Assembly: GCA_002118135.1 (NCBI GenBank)
Contig: BDIU01000089.1
Location: forward strand, 496,001 to 560,000
From: Trebouxia sp. TZW2008
Taxonomy: Eukaryota; Chlorophyta; Trebouxiophyceae; Trebouxiales; Trebouxiaceae
DNA length: 64,000 nucleotides
Direction of reading: 5' to 3'
Shown one piece after another: positions 12,801-22,400 of the stretch; position 1 is the first letter of the stretch, and every line of letters begins with the position of its first letter. The notes under the pieces are model-generated. The model searched no databases, had not been told where the DNA came from, and saw only the letters and a program-made list of their open reading frames with translations. The translations under genes were made by a program, and so were the position numbers.

Positions 12801-14537
12801 AGGCTAGCACTGTGATTCCATGTTGGTTCCTCATTGAATTGGCACTGCATGTAACAGGATGTGAAGGCCAGCACGGTGATGAAGCATCCTCAGCTGTACA
12901 GGGAGACCATGAACTCCAGACGCCAGGACTTCTTTGCCGGTCTCACCAGGTATGTCACATTGCATACAGCAATCCCTTCTCCAGTGGTGTCTGTGTCATC
13001 TGCATGCTGCATTCTGCCAATACCCTTTGCAAGTGCTTGACTGGCAAAGTGAACATGCGTACTGACATGCCGGTAAAGCTTGCAAAACAGTCAGCGGGCT
13101 GTGATGGTGACAGATTTGGCAGTCTGCGCTGAATGCAATCTTATGCTGGGCAAAGCCCAGGATGCTGACAGTCAGTAGACGTGCGATTGTACATCAACAC
13201 GACAGGCCTTTGATGCTGTGCACATGTGTGTGCATGCTTTGCAAAAAAGCCTTGTCATTGCAAAAAATCCTTGTCATGTGTCACAGTCTATTTGACTGTG
13301 CTTGCCTGAAATGCAGGTGGCTGTTGGAGGGGTTGTGGCATGGCATAGTGTGCTTCTTTGTGCCCCTGCTAGCTTTGTCACAGTCCAGGAGGAATGGCAC
13401 TGTTGATGGCATCTTTTCATATGGGGTGGCCACCTACACTGCCCTTATCATCATTGTCAACTCGAAGGTATGCACGTTGAAGCAGTCGCATCCTAAGCAA
13501 TTGAGCCTTTGAGCATGCCAACAGGCAATCCTGTTATTGCTGGGCATGAGTGATTTGTACCATAAAAGTGAGGCCACATAGCTCGAGAATTGCTGAATGC
13601 TCTGTCCTTGTGTGAGAGCATAACACGCCGAGCTCAACTCACTGTGCAGGTTCTGTTTGATTGCTTATGTGCACTTGTTTTGTGCAAGCAGGCTGGACAA
13701 GACACATATGAAACTCCTATTGTGTCTTGCTGTAGGTGGCGATCAGAACACACTATTTCACCTGGGTCAATATGTTGATGATTGGGTTGAGCATTGGTTG
13801 CTGGCTGCCTGCTTTGTATGGCTTCAGTTCCATTCCACCATTGCAGCGGACACTGACAGACATGGTGGAGTTGGGGCCGCATCTTTTCAGAACGCCTAGC
13901 TTCTGGCTAGGGGTTGTCATGTGTGCGCCCGTCATGGCCTTGCTGCTGGACTTTATTTTGAGCTCATGGCAGCGGCAGCGGCATCCACTAGACAGACAGA
14001 TTTTCCAGGTGTGCATGCATGTGTCTGCCCCTGAACTAAACAGGTGTGCATGGCACCACCAACCGCCCATGATGATTTCAGACAGATCAGTGCTGCTGCT
14101 CAAAGCAGCAACAGCAACTACATGGTCTGCAGAGGGCTGTCTGTACTTGTAAATGCAACATGCATTGCATGCTGCAGCAGACAGAATGCAGTGCACAGAA
14201 CATCAACAGCAATCGAAATGTCTGCAGCATGATTGTCTTACACCACCAAGCATGAGTAGCAGGCTCAAAGCCTAAATGTATGGTGCTTTTCAACCTAACA
14301 CAGCTAACAAGGAAGTCTGTGTGTCATGCATTGCAGGAGCGTGAGCAAATGGGCACAGTGGATGAGCTTCCAATTCTGTCAGCACCAAGTGCTTTGAGCC
14401 AGGCTGGTGATGCAGACAGGTAAATGCAAAGCTGACTGGCTTACAGGTTATGTGTGATGATGCTGGTTCTTGGCAACAGCGCCGCACAGCAAATAACCAC
14501 ATGTGAATGCGCATGCAGGGTGCTAGAGGTCATATAG
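841..14537 (+). CDS. P4-type ATPase (phospholipid flippase), 21 exons, 1210 aa
   Basis: Moves phospholipids from the outer to the cytosolic leaflet of Golgi, endosomal or plasma membranes using ATP. Exons: 841-1020, 1218-1376, 2225-2485, 2939-3067, 3335-3546, 4133-4310, 4623-4765, 5226-5476, 6304-6545, 6808-6888, 7370-7479, 7740-8082, 9021-9220, 9662-9840, 10942-11190, 12078-12175, 12858-12949, 13317-13467, 13736-14008, 14337-14419, 14519-14537; all phases close. Visible motifs: DGES in the actuator domain (most P4 enzymes have DGET), PISLYVTLE in TM4, the phosphorylation site DKTGTLTQN (Asp about residue 502) split by an intron, [13 protein letters not shown] (about 767) and GDGANDV (about 892). 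The 1210-aa length is normal for the family. The intron after exon 6 appears to use a GC donor. Substrate specificity and the CDC50-type partner cannot be read from the sequence. Confidence 0.93.
1831..2211 (+). repeat. Two decayed tandem copies of flippase exon 3
   Basis: Two units of about 190 bp (from 1831 and 2022) repeat the end of the intron and the 5' part of exon 3, which begins at 2225. The working acceptor reads ttgcag before tatcc; the copies read ttgcga and ttgcaa, so the AG is lost in both. The exon part also carries frame-changing differences, yet stretches such as [12 protein letters not shown] stay readable. Confidence 0.9.
3770..4040 (+). repeat. Three decayed copies of the start of flippase exon 6
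   Basis: Segments near 3775-3840, 3905-3960 and 3979-4040 resemble the acceptor and first roughly 60 bases of exon 6 (from 4133), including the part encoding [10 protein letters not shown]. They are interrupted by substitutions and small indels. All lie upstream of the working exon. Confidence 0.75.
5491..5600 (+). repeat. Dispersed repeat, copy 1
   Basis: About 110 bp in a flippase intron are closely similar to 42381-42500 in a different locus. Shared blocks include catatgcatcagcttaggtg and gagtctcaa. No open frame and no terminal repeats were seen, so the class of element is unknown. Confidence 0.7.
6005..6160 (+). repeat. CAGA/CAGG tetranucleotide microsatellite
   Basis: An impure tract of cagacagacagg-type units in the intron before flippase exon 9. 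The reading frames that cross it are translations of the repeat and are not genes. Confidence 0.9.
7170..7300 (+). repeat. Decayed upstream copy of flippase exon 11 acceptor and start
   Basis: The sequence ending ggttgcag followed by gtggtgatggaggtgcag repeats, about 154 bp upstream, the real acceptor at 7369 and the first codons of exon 11. The AG of this copy is intact, but the following frame diverges from the family sequence. Confidence 0.75.
8484..9018 (+). repeat. Four decayed copies of flippase exon 13 (TGDK exon)
   Basis: Copies start near 8484, 8608, 8697 and 8861, before the working exon at 9021. Each repeats the acceptor and the codons around [12 protein letters not shown], followed by decayed versions of the [12 protein letters not shown] part. 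Frameshifts and stops interrupt them; the third lacks bases after the AISI codons. Some acceptors (for example at 8697) still look usable. Confidence 0.92.
9326..9406 (+). repeat. Downstream copy of the 3' half of flippase exon 13 with donor
   Basis: Repeats the codons of [20 protein letters not shown] with a few changes and ends in cgcag before gtagca, matching the true exon end at 9220. It lies downstream of the working exon, as do the other donor-bearing copies. Confidence 0.85.
9515..9605 (+). repeat. Decayed upstream copy of flippase exon 14
   Basis: Repeats the acceptor and the codons of VGLVIEGA and LLRHNALP with a deletion, about 140 bp before the working exon at 9662. A further copy of the exon's 3' end, around the codons [12 protein letters not shown], lies downstream at about 9970-10022. 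Confidence 0.82.
10240..10940 (+). repeat. Four decayed copies of flippase exon 15 (GDGAND hinge exon)
   Basis: Copies begin near 10249, 10412, 10578 and 10772; the working exon begins at 10942. Spacing is roughly 163-194 bp. Copies 1 and 2 keep GDGANDV and AAHIGVGIS in frame. Copy 3 is altered and copy 4 has lost the acceptor AG (ctgcgg). None continues into the membrane-helix part or a donor. Two short copies of the exon's 3' end lie downstream, near 11225-11275 and 11330-11390. Confidence 0.93.
12480..12857 (+). repeat. Six short copies of flippase exon 17 acceptor region
   Basis: Units of about 55-64 bp start near 12482, 12546, 12610, 12674, 12729 and 12790. Each reads like caggatgtgaaggccagcac plus intron sequence. 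They lead to the working exon at 12858, which alone continues into the codons [10 protein letters not shown]. Confidence 0.92.
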
Positions 14538-14766
14538 AAGTGCCACGGTATGAGAAAGGTTCCTGACCCTATTAATGAGAGCTTTAACATGACGCCGCCT
14601 CTGTGAAGTACCCATGCAGTGTGAAGACAGTTTGAAGCTTCAGAACTTCTGTGTATGTGATGTATGATGCAGCAGTGCCTCAATATGCCCGTTCCTGTTC
14701 ATGTTTACCAATATGTCTGTAAAGTAGACCTTAAAAAGCAGAAGGCTGCTGGCAACATCATGCTGA

Positions 14767-15768
14767 TCAGCTGAAGGCAGCGTCTTGACTGCTGCTGATG
14801 CTTCTCATGAACTGTCCTAGGCAGAGACCAGCCAAGAGCAAAGCTGTCAGACACAGCAGTGGTATTCTCATCCAGGGACTCAAGCTGCTCTGGCGCACTT
14901 CATAGTTGAGCTCTGTGCCTGAAGTCTTGGTAGTCCTGAGCACATGCATCACAGCTGCCTGCAGCAAACCAATCTTTCACATACTGTTGAGGCCACAGAA
15001 AGGAACAAATAACATCATGTCCTAACAAAAACAAAGCAGTGTAGCACCTGTGTCAATTGCTGCAAATTGTCATCACCATCTGCTGGAGCCTTCTCATGCT
15101 GTGATTGGTATTTCTGGTGATGTGCTATGATCCACAGCTGAGCTGCAACTGCATTGAGGCTCTTGCATGCATCAGGAGAGAGCGTGATTGTTCTGCCTGC
15201 CAAGACTGAGTCTGAAGCTGCTGAATCAGCCTGCAGTCCATCACTCAAACATATACGCAGTGCGTGCTTGAGGTGATTGCAAAAGAAGCTGTCAGTGCAG
15301 GATGTCCAGACAGCAATCAGAGGTGCAGCAACCACCTGCTGGTTGCTTTGCCTGTGATCTGTCTTGAAGCCAAGCTTGTGACCTTCCTTGGGACCAGGAG
15401 TGACCAGGCCCTCAGGCTGGGTGAGGCTTGAAGAGTTGTGTCTTTGGAGCTCACTCTCTCCTGTCTTTTCTGACAGCCTGCAGAGCATGCCCAGGCTCAC
15501 ACATATGTGCCAGCGTGTGCTTGACCGTCAAAGTCGGTCGTGACACGCACCATGCTGTGCCGGGCGGCCTGAGCCTGCTTGAGCCCCGGACGGGGTCTGA
15601 GCCACAGCTGCTTTGCACACTGGTGTCGTCATCTGCCGTAGAGGCTGGTTGCACAGCGTCAAAGCTGAGAGCCATTCTTGCCTTGCTGTTTGAAGAGTTA
15701 CAAGGCAGGCTCGTCTGGTGGTATGGAGAGCGGCGAGGCCCTTTGCTGGTCTTTGGAGCGAAGGCCAT
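14767..15768 (-). CDS. Tail-anchored membrane protein of unknown function, 279 aa
   Basis: Three exons (15768-15551, 15477-15048, 14958-14767) join in phase into 279 residues. The N-terminal part is Ser/Pro/Lys-rich and probably disordered; the middle (about residues 110-215) is mixed and soluble. A single hydrophobic segment of about 20 residues (RIPLLCLTALLLAGLCLGQ) lies within the last 35 residues, followed by a short polar tail ending QDAAFS. That layout fits insertion by a tail-anchor route into ER or an organelle envelope. I do not recognise the family. It is head to head with no neighbour: both flanking genes end or lie tail-on. The start was chosen as the first ATG of the CpG-richer first exon. 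Confidence 0.65.
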
Positions 15769-16409
15769 GACGTTGGTGGCGGTAGCACGTTGGTCACTGC
15801 ATATGCCGCACAGGCGAAAGTCACTCTGGGTCGTCCGGTCGTCTGGATGTCTCGTCCGGTGTCGAGGACCTGAGTTGCTGACAATACTCCTGCAGGCTTG
15901 TGTGTTCGAATTCGTTTGAGCACAGCATGCTGCTCATGAAATTCGAATGACCGCAGGATGGCGGCAACATGATACGTTCAGCAGACCATCAAATATGTGA
16001 CATGAGCAGTTTCAACATTGTTGATCAGCATGACATTGCCATGCAGCAGAGACACGGTCCTGACAAGTGGCATGACAGTGGCACAAGGGGCTGCTTGTAG
16101 ACGAGAGTGCTCTCATCTAGTTGACTCTAGTCTATATCAGTAGCTGCTGACGTCAATGACGTTGGTGCTGCATCTACCAACAGCCTGGAGCAAAGCAGTC
16201 AGACATTGAGACTATCTGCTCGTGTCAAACCAGGTACAACCACAGCCAAGAGCAATGCGTCCAGCGGTCAGAGGTGCTATGACTGTCAGCTCTCAGCACT
16301 GAGGAAGCTAGCCTGGACTGCAGCTGGATCCAAGAGCATCAGATTCTTCAGATCGGCCGCTCTCCCTTGACTGACTGATCACATGCGCTGTTACTCAATA
16401 CAAGCCGAC
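15769..16409. other. Intergenic spacer
   Basis: Lies between the start of the tail-anchored gene and the stop of the peptidase gene. The first 150 bases are CpG-richer and may act as promoter for the minus-strand gene. An imperfect inverted repeat around 15905-15950 (arms resembling attcgtttgagca) is visible. No gene was seen. Confidence 0.4.
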
Positions 16410-19400
16410 TCATGATGGGGCTTGTATGCCATAGTGTTGCAGCAAGCCAGCCACATGTGGCATGTATCCACCGCCTGCAAGCTGCAGAGACTCTGGACCC
16501 AGCACACCTTCAACCAGATCCTTAGGGTCCTTGGCTCCCCCACACTCAAGCAGATTGTGCCTCAAGGTGTTGCCTACACATCAGCGCAGCACATGATGAC
16601 AGCATATCACACTCCACTTTGCAATTCAACCTAAGGAGGAGGAAAAAATTCTACATGCTTCAGCCAGACAACAAGTCTGATTGCAGGTGCCATAACACGG
16701 CAATGAAAGTTTGTCCATCAAATTCAATCCTTTTCATAGTGTCCACGGCAAAACGCCAGGACCCCAACCTGACCAAAAATGCTGCCAGCCAACTAGTTGT
16801 TTTTATACAGAGCGCATGTAATCATGTCTGTAAAGTGCCTGATGTGTGTATGCTGGTGAGGGATGTCACAACTTCATAGTGTTGTCAACCTCAAGGGTTC
16901 TGCATGAATTAGACTAGCCTAGAGAGGGTACTTGAAAGGCATGCAGCAAAGCATGACTTGTGCATTGACTGACGCGCTGCAAGCAGCATAGCTGACCTGC
17001 GTTGCGATTAAGAGGGTCTGATTGAAAATGCTTGCCCCACAGAGATGATGCCAAGCACATGGCATATGCATATGAGTAATAGCTGCCACCATAGTTTACC
17101 AGATGCCCAAACCTGCAGACAAAAGTCTATCAGCTGAGTGGCCAGACCAGCAATCCTGAAAGTTTCACATCAGAGGCATTGCTCAAGCTCAAACAAGATA
17201 CTTGACGAGCTATCTTGATGGTACTGAGGATGGCATCAAAATGCTGTCAGCAACTGTTGACGGACAGATACAGCAAAGCAATGTGATTCACCTGAGATGA
17301 GGCAGATAGTTAGGATGGCTTGGGAAGCTGGAGTACTTGGCCCAAATGCCATGCAACGCATCTGCTGCAGCACTTTGACTCTGTGGTGGCGATGGCCCAT
17401 GAAACATTTGATCCATGACCGAATGGCACACCTGCAACAGTCAGTCAATGACTTCAGTCTAAATGAAACGTGATAACAGCAGTGACAGCAATAGCAATTG
17501 CAGCACATTAGTCTAGCAACAGAAATTGCGGCAACAAAATAGATGTCAGCACTATTCACACCTGATCTCAAACAAAGCACATCTGTGCAATGACATCTTT
17601 GCTGCACAGTGAAGTGACAGACTCGCTGGTACTTAACTGCATACACAGCTGCATGCGGCATGCTTTACAATCAGTCACGTACTTGAAAGTGCAAAACAGG
17701 CAGACAATGCAGCAACATATGTATGCTCATGAGCCCGCCACTTTATTCATTAAGGCACACTACATCAGTGGAGCAGGATGCAACACAGCGTTTGGTGAAA
17801 GGTGTATGAGGTCAAACACAGCAATGCCCTCTTTATATAAGGATGTTGTCAATGAGGACAGTGCAAGCGGGAACAAACCTGCTGCTGGGCTATCTTTGAG
17901 CGAGGACAGTCTGATATAAGGTCAATTTGTTTATGGCCAAAGCAGTCATTGTACAGACATGTCACTGAACACAAAAACAGGAGCAGGACCCTTGCCTGTG
18001 TCTCAAGATCTAGAGCTCCAAACATGTGACGGTCACGTATGACCTGCTCAGCAATTGCTTCTGCACGCTGAGATGCATCTGGCGCAAAAAGTGGCAGCGT
18101 GCGAGCATCATGCACAAAGTTCTCCATGAAGTGCGAGGGGATCTCAATCACGTCCATTGCCCCTCTTGTGCCTGCATGAAGGCTGATGTCATGTAGACAT
18201 TCACTTTTCTTCCTAGCGACTGCTTCCCACGAAGAATGTGCTTACATCAAATTGTCCCAACTCAGAGGTATTTCTGCAGTCAGCATGTAGTAATTGCTTG
18301 CCAATTGTGCTGTCCTTACATCAAAAATGTCTTCACATGAGTGTCCTTACAAACAGGAGTTACTGTATCCGTCATGACTGATGCATCAGGGCACGATACA
18401 AGACAGACTGCTGCAATGCTGAAGCGCAATGCATGCTGCGCAGCTTCTGCACAGCTCACAGGGCTTTTGGCAGCGCATATTTACTGGCACAAGAAGCAGA
18501 TCTAGCATGGCACACTGATGGATAGCATGCAGCTGACGAGTGCCTAAGGGACGCCAGCTTGCCATGCATCCTGCCATGCATCTGACGCACAGCAGAGTTA
18601 GTGAAAGATGCAAGGGCAGCTACACCTTGATGCACAGACATTAAATGCATTTGACAGCTACACGCGCAGGGATGTATGCTCCAGGCATCCACAACTCACA
18701 ATTCTGGACCACTTGCATTGTAAGCTGATACAGACATCAGAATGGGGTGCAATGTCATTTGACCTGACAGATGCTGGTATTTAGTCCTGGACAAAAGTGA
18801 ATGTAGAGCATGGCCAAACTCGTGCACCGGTGTTACTGCACTCTGGTGGCTCAAAACTGAGCCATCACTTCGATGTCTTGACAGCTCACCTGACAGATGT
18901 TGATACTGAGTCCTGGAAAGAAGTGAGTGTAGAGCATGTCCAAACTCGTGCACTAGAGTGACCGCGCTTTGGTGACTTAGCACTGAACCAGACTGCTCAA
19001 AGTTACAAGCCAGCGCTATGACGGGCAGCTGGTACTGGCCATTGCTCTGTCGGCGCCCACAGCGCAACGTGAAATGCGCGGCATGTGCAAACTTGCCCTG
19101 CCTACATTGCAAATCTGCTGATCAGCCACTTATCACTGAAACGCATGAGCCAGACTGCTCAAAGTTACAGGCCAGCGCTATAATGCAGCTGGTGATGGCC
19201 CTTGTTCCGTTGGCGCCCACAGCGCAGCGTGAATGTGCGGCATGCGCAAACTTGCCCTGCCTACATTGCAAATCTATTGGTTTGCCAACTGTAGTCAAGC
19301 AGGCGCAATGTCATGGCCGATCAATTCATCATTCAGAGAAGCTTGGCAGACAGTTGTTTATCAAGTCCCCACCTCCCTTCAGGCTCAACTGGTGTAGGAT

Positions 19401-22400
19401 AGCACAGGACCAAACTGGTTGGAGACACTTGACTGGTCCAATACATACCTAGCTGGGCCTGCTGAGCCTGCTTAGCACACTTTCAGAATGAATGAATTCT
19501 GTTCAGTCTGTCATTCCAAAAGTTCGCCAAACAGGCTCAGCAGGCCCAGCTTTGTACGCTTTGGCCCAATCAACTGTCACAAACGGAGAATAAGAGAGCG
19601 CATGCCAGTTATTCAGCAATGTGACCAGCATGTGCAGCAATGCCATCCTGGATGACAGCTAAATATGTGGTCATTGGCAGCGCACTCCTGAACACATTGA
19701 TTCGATAGGAGCACAAGGTGGAACATCATGCATAGAGATGCACTGCATGAGCACCTAGCAAGGCCTTACGGTACGCATGTATGTGTCATGTATAGCAATG
19801 CAGCAGTCATCTAGCACGTTGGTCCAGGTCCATTGACTCAGCCGGACCATCAACTACATCCCTGTAACTGTAGATTGCAGCACCAACACTGAACGGGGCA
19901 ACAAGTCCAGGTAGATAGTGTCAAGCTCTGCTGGCAAATGTGTCAACACAGTGTGAGGCATATGTGCAGCATCAGTGCTGACCTGGGGAACAAGTCCAGG
20001 TAGATGAAGCCAAGCTCTCCATCAGATTCATGCACAGCTACCACTTTGCGCACTCCTGGTGCCCAGCTCTCACCTGCATCATCAATCAATTGATCAGTCA
20101 CCTGCATTTGCAGATCGGCTGCATGTTGCACACAATGCCATCGAGTGTCCATGCACATGGAAGTTGTCTGCTTGTTCTGTGCATGCCCTCTGGTGTCCAT
20201 GCACATGGAGATTGTCTGCATGTTGTGTGCATGCCGTCTAATGTCAATGCAATGGAGATTGTCTGCATGTTGTGTGCATGCCGTCTAATGTCAATGCAAT
20301 GGAGATTGTCTGCATGTTGTGTGCATGCCCATCAGTGCCCATGCACATGGATATTGTTTGCGTGGAGATTGTTTGCATGTTGTGTACATGCCCCATATGC
20401 TCCATGCACATGGGCATGTAGATGTGCAGTTGGCTGTGTCTGCTGCGCCTGCAGTGCAAATTTATGAGTGTATCTAGTTACTGTTGGAAAGCGGCCTTGA
20501 GTACATACCCTGCATATCATATGTGGCAGGTCCTGCAAAAGATCAGAATCCTGAAATGGCTAGGAGGCCGCATAACAGAGCTTCAGATGCAACTGATGTT
20601 GACACCGCGTCAATACAGAAAAGCTAGCAACTGCACATTTGGCTGATGCCAAGGGGCTTGCAGGGACACCTGATGCAAATTGTGCACAAACATGACGGGT
20701 CTGGTTCGTACAGGCTAGCACAGAGCCGCTTTCAATGTAGCTCACCTGGCAGCATTGGCACTTCTTTCAGAGACACTCCTATCAGCTGCTTCAGTAGGGT
20801 ACCCAGGCCGCGTAAGCAGTCATGCAGTGACAGGAAGGTGCTCAGGCTGTTCTTGACTGCCTTCTGAGCCTGTACACACAGAAGCAACTCCCACAAACTG
20901 TTGCCACTGAGGCTGGTCATCTTGCACACTTGATGCTGGCGCAGCTTGCAAGCAGCTCAACCAAAGTAAGGGCTAGAGCGACTCTCTGAACACCATTCAC
21001 ATCAAGTGGGTGTGAACAGGCACCAACCAGAGCAAACTAAGTATGCCTGGTCGCAGCAGACCTGATGAGGCTCAGCTGATCTGGCGATGATTGTTTGGCA
21101 CAGCATGCTATAAGCTAGCGACCAAGAATGACCATGCATTGCTTGCACAGAAGAGAAGCTTGCCTTAATGGCACCTATCAGGTACGCTCTGTCCCACTGC
21201 TGTGGCACGCAGCCTGCATTCCCTGTCAGCTGACTCTTGCACCTTTGCAGCATGGCATACTCCTCTGCAGCCTACCAAGCACCTCAGAAGACTTGCAGCC
21301 ATGATGCATGGATGCAAATGCAGCTGGTAGTGCCTATTGGTCATTGCCTGTATTCCCTGTGAACTTGCTCTTGTGGGCTTGCAGCAAGGCAGACTCATCT
21401 GCAGCCTACCAAGCATCTCAGTAGACTTGCAGGCATGATGCACGCTTGCAATGCAGCTTTTCTTGATTGCTGCTTGTTAAAGCAGCTGTTGATTGCTACC
21501 AAGCACCTTAGAAGACTTGCAGGCATGTTGTATGTTTGCAATGCAGCCTCTTGTAAATGTGTAAACGGGCTGCTGGCCGCCAGCTATAAGTTGCAATGCA
21601 CTTGATGCATAGCTGATGCCCAAACTGCAGTTGGTGAATGTGCTTAACAGCTTGTGAAACCAGCTTTTTTGGTGCAGACTGCCTTGCATGCACATGGCAA
21701 AAAAGCCACGCAAGCCGTCTGCTTGCAACGAACACATCATCAGTAAAGACTGCAGCCACAACCATACTGTCAATAGACAGCAGCAATGTCAGATCTACAC
21801 AGGCTGCATCTCAGCAAGTCAGAAATGCCCCTATTGGCTCCCAATGCCCCATACGACTCACCAATTCCTATAAAACAGTAACAAGCAGCATGACTGTGTC
21901 TCAGGCAAGGCAAGCCTACCTTATCTCTGGAGCCTTGATGCGCCTGATCTAGAAAATGCACAACTGCATCAGGGGTGCCAGCAAGGGACGCTAAGCCTGC
22001 CTGCAAATGTGAGTGGGACTTGAATCCTGCACGTCACAGATCTCCCTTTTGCTTTGCAGAAGCAGGGCCTCGAATCCTGCAGGCTTGTCACAGGCACTTT
22101 CAGGCACAGGCACTAGAATCAAACCGCTGACCGCAAGCCTGATAAGCAAACGCACTAATCCTTAGGCTAGGTGGTCCTGGGGCCTGGGGGGGAGGGGGGG
22201 GGGTTGTGCTTACAACACATAAAGATTATATAACCCTATTGTAACGCCCAAAACAAGCTGATCTGTACAGACAGGGCTTGCGCCATACATACCTGGCATG
22301 GGTGGCATTGTTGCATGTGCCAGCACAAATGCCAGCACATGCAACAATCATTGTGAGGATGATCGGTATCATATATGCTCATGAGCAGCCTGTGTGCACT

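Noticed and set aside
18696..19112. Frame containing two HEFGH motifs read as one protein with a duplicated zinc site
   Set aside because: The donor at 18890 separates the first motif, and joining at that donor gives the family-perfect continuation GTRGAMDVIEIPSH; reading through is unlikely.
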